From: Terrimonas ferruginea DSM 30193
GTDB lineage: Bacteria; Bacteroidota; Bacteroidia; Chitinophagales; Chitinophagaceae
Assembly (NCBI RefSeq): GCF_000425585.1
Contig: NZ_AUDS01000018.1
Location: forward strand, 62,001 to 126,000
DNA length: 64,000 nucleotides
Reading direction: 5' to 3'
Shown here: positions 62,634-64,000 of the stretch, in pieces
Layout: the number at the start of each line of letters is the position of its first letter
How positions within the stretch are numbered: position 1 is the stretch's first letter
Position numbers and translations under genes: made by a program
Notes under the pieces: generated by a model
What the model was told of the DNA's origin: nothing
Database searches by the model: none
The model's input: only the letters and a program-made list of their open reading frames with translations

Positions 62634-63992
62634 ATGGATATAAAAAACAACATACTCGAAACGATTGGCAACACGCCCCTGATCCGTCTCAACAAAATAA
62701 CCCGCGACTTTCCCTGTACTGTCCTGGCGAAAGTTGATTACTTCAACCCCGGCAATTCGATCAAAGACCGCATGGCACTGAAAATGGTGGAAGTGGCCGA
62801 ACAGGAAGGTAAACTCAAACCCGGCGGCACCATCATCGAAGGCACCAGCGGCAACACCGGCATGGGCCTCGCACTCGCCGCCGTTGTTAAAGGCTACAAA
62901 TGCATTTTCGTAACCACTGATAAACAATCCAAGGAAAAAGCAGATATCCTGAAGGCTGTAGGTGCCGAGGTGATCGTATGCCCGACCAACGTGATGCCCG
63001 AAGATCCGCGCAGTTACTACAGCGTGGCGGCAAGACTGGCAAAGGAAGTTCCCAATTCCTACCACATGAACCAGTACGACAACCTGGCCAACCGTCTTGC
63101 CCACTACGAAACCACCGGCCCGGAAATCTGGAAACAGACCGATGGCAAGATCACTCACCTGGTATGCACGGCCGGAACCGGCGGCACCATCACCGGAACA
63201 GCACAATACCTGAAAGAAAAAAATCCGAACATACAGATTTGGGCTATAGATGTTTATGGTTCTTTGCTCACAAAATACTTCAATACCGGAGAGGTAGACA
63301 TGACCGAAGTTCATCCCTATATCAGCGAAGGTTTTGGTGAAGACTTTGTGCCGAAGAACTACGATATGAGCGTGATCGATCTCTTCGAGCAGGTGACCGA
63401 TAAGGACGGCGCGGTGATGGCCCGCCGCCTGGCCAAAGAAGAAGGTCTGTTTTGCGGTTACAGCGCCGGCAGTTGTTTCCAGGGACTCACCCAGTTGAAA
63501 AGCAGACTGAAGGCCGACGATTTGGTAGTGGCCATTTTCCACGACCATGGCAGCCGCTACGTAGGTAAAATTTACAATGATCAGTGGATGATCGAAAGAG
63601 GTTTCCTCGATGTAAAAACATTTAAAGATGTGGTTAGCGCACGTGGTTCACAACGCCTGATCAGCCTCACGCCCGATCAGACCATTGCCGAAGCCGTGGA
63701 ACTGATGAAAAAGTATGATATTGAACACATTCCGGTAATTGTTGAGAATACTGTGGCAGGTTCCATCAGCGAAGGCGGTCTGTTTCAGAAGATATTCGAT
63801 AATCCGGACCTCAAACATTCCTCCGTGAAAGACGTGATGGAAGCGCCCTTGCCGGTGGTGGCGTTTGATACAGCGGTAGAGAAATTGAGTCCGCTTATCA
63901 ACAAGGGAAATGGCGCGGTTTTGGCGAAAGATGAGGCAGGAAGTTACCACATTGTAACCAAGTACGACATACTTCACGCATTAGGAAAATAA
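62634..63992 (+). CDS. Cystathionine beta-synthase-like PLP enzyme with C-terminal CBS domains
   Basis: 452 residues. The PLP lysine is Lys44 in NPGNSIKDRMALKMVE; the phosphate loop is EGTSGNTGMGLALA and the glycine loop GTGGTITGTAQYLKEKNPN. The C-terminal 120 residues form a CBS-domain pair (SLTPDQTIAEAVELMKKYDI, then VMEAPLPVVAFDTAVEKLSP). The N-terminal haem domain of animal CBS is absent. It condenses serine (or O-acetylserine) with homocysteine or sulfide. CBS domains suggest binding of an adenosyl compound. Cysteine synthase activity is an alternative. A long antisense frame is a shadow. Confidence 0.93.
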   Translation: MDIKNNILETIGNTPLIRLNKITRDFPCTVLAKVDYFNPGNSIKDRMALKMVEVAEQEGKLKPGGTIIEGTSGNTGMGLALAAVVKGYKCIFVTTDKQSKEKADILKAVGAEVIVCPTNVMPEDPRSYYSVAARLAKEVPNSYHMNQYDNLANRLAHYETTGPEIWKQTDGKITHLVCTAGTGGTITGTAQYLKEKNPNIQIWAIDVYGSLLTKYFNTGEVDMTEVHPYISEGFGEDFVPKNYDMSVIDLFEQVTDKDGAVMARRLAKEEGLFCGYSAGSCFQGLTQLKSRLKADDLVVAIFHDHGSRYVGKIYNDQWMIERGFLDVKTFKDVVSARGSQRLISLTPDQTIAEAVELMKKYDIEHIPVIVENTVAGSISEGGLFQKIFDNPDLKHSSVKDVMEAPLPVVAFDTAVEKLSPLINKGNGAVLAKDEAGSYHIVTKYDILHALGK

Positions 63993-64000
63993 CTAATACG

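Noticed and set aside
62604-63548. 314-codon minus-strand open frame over the CBS-like gene
   Set aside because: It runs opposite to a clear PLP enzyme and has no domain; it results from biased codon use.

Overview
The window looks like a chromosomal segment of a Bacteroidota bacterium, most likely a member of the Chitinophagaceae or a close relative. The evidence is two complete SusC/SusD (RagA/RagB) outer-membrane uptake loci, a Bacteroidota-type LptD and OstA-like pair, a three-subunit succinate dehydrogenase/fumarate reductase (cytochrome b, flavoprotein, iron-sulfur), DUF4397 lipoproteins, and several promoters of the TAnnTTTG -7 type used by this phylum. There is no rRNA or tRNA gene, so the placement is an inference from protein families.

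Layout. 1-1730: the 3' end of a Sus-associated lipoprotein gene, a PAS-LuxR regulator, and a repeat-filled intergenic region with two 139-bp tandem units plus a partial third. 1729-6400: an S41 peptidase, then a visibly AT-rich five-gene minus-strand cluster (PIN-like nuclease, DUF5343, Swt1-type HEPN, three-TM membrane protein, TIR-like protein) that resembles an uncharacterised defence or conflict system. 6500-13020: TPR protein, gyrA, a GYF_2-type membrane protein and ung. 13075-24000: envelope block with plsC, lptD, an amidase, an MCE/MlaD protein and an OstA-like protein, followed by a DoxX-like membrane protein, nhaA and a small barrel protein. 24094-39941: a DeoR regulator, two tandem SusC-SusD-DUF4397 triplets separated by two paralogous small exported proteins, and an MG2/plug-domain protein. 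40096-47140: a nucleoside-recognition (SpmAB-like) transporter, ychF, a large outer-membrane barrel and a small barrel. 47270-51342: sdhCAB, interrupted between sdhA and sdhB by a four-helix-bundle gene bounded by inverted repeats. 51456-58739: a conserved unknown, the thrABC operon preceded by a Thr/Ile-rich leader peptide, murQ and a GlcNAc kinase. 58851-64000: a CtpA-type protease, a DUF6249 membrane protein, an ECF sigma/anti-sigma-like pair and a cystathionine beta-synthase-like enzyme.

How the genes work together. Most of the window is housekeeping: envelope biogenesis, respiration, threonine synthesis, amino-sugar recycling, replication and repair. The SusCD loci carry no nearby glycoside hydrolase, so their substrate cannot be read from the sequence. 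The less ordinary parts are the PIN/HEPN/TIR cluster, the four-helix-bundle insertion in the sdh operon, the previously unannotated thr leader peptide at 56910-57014, and several families of short intergenic repeats (TAAGTARTAAGT-type hairpins, ATTGACCATTCAC-type repeats, CAAATTTTCAAA-type repeats) that recur between unrelated genes.
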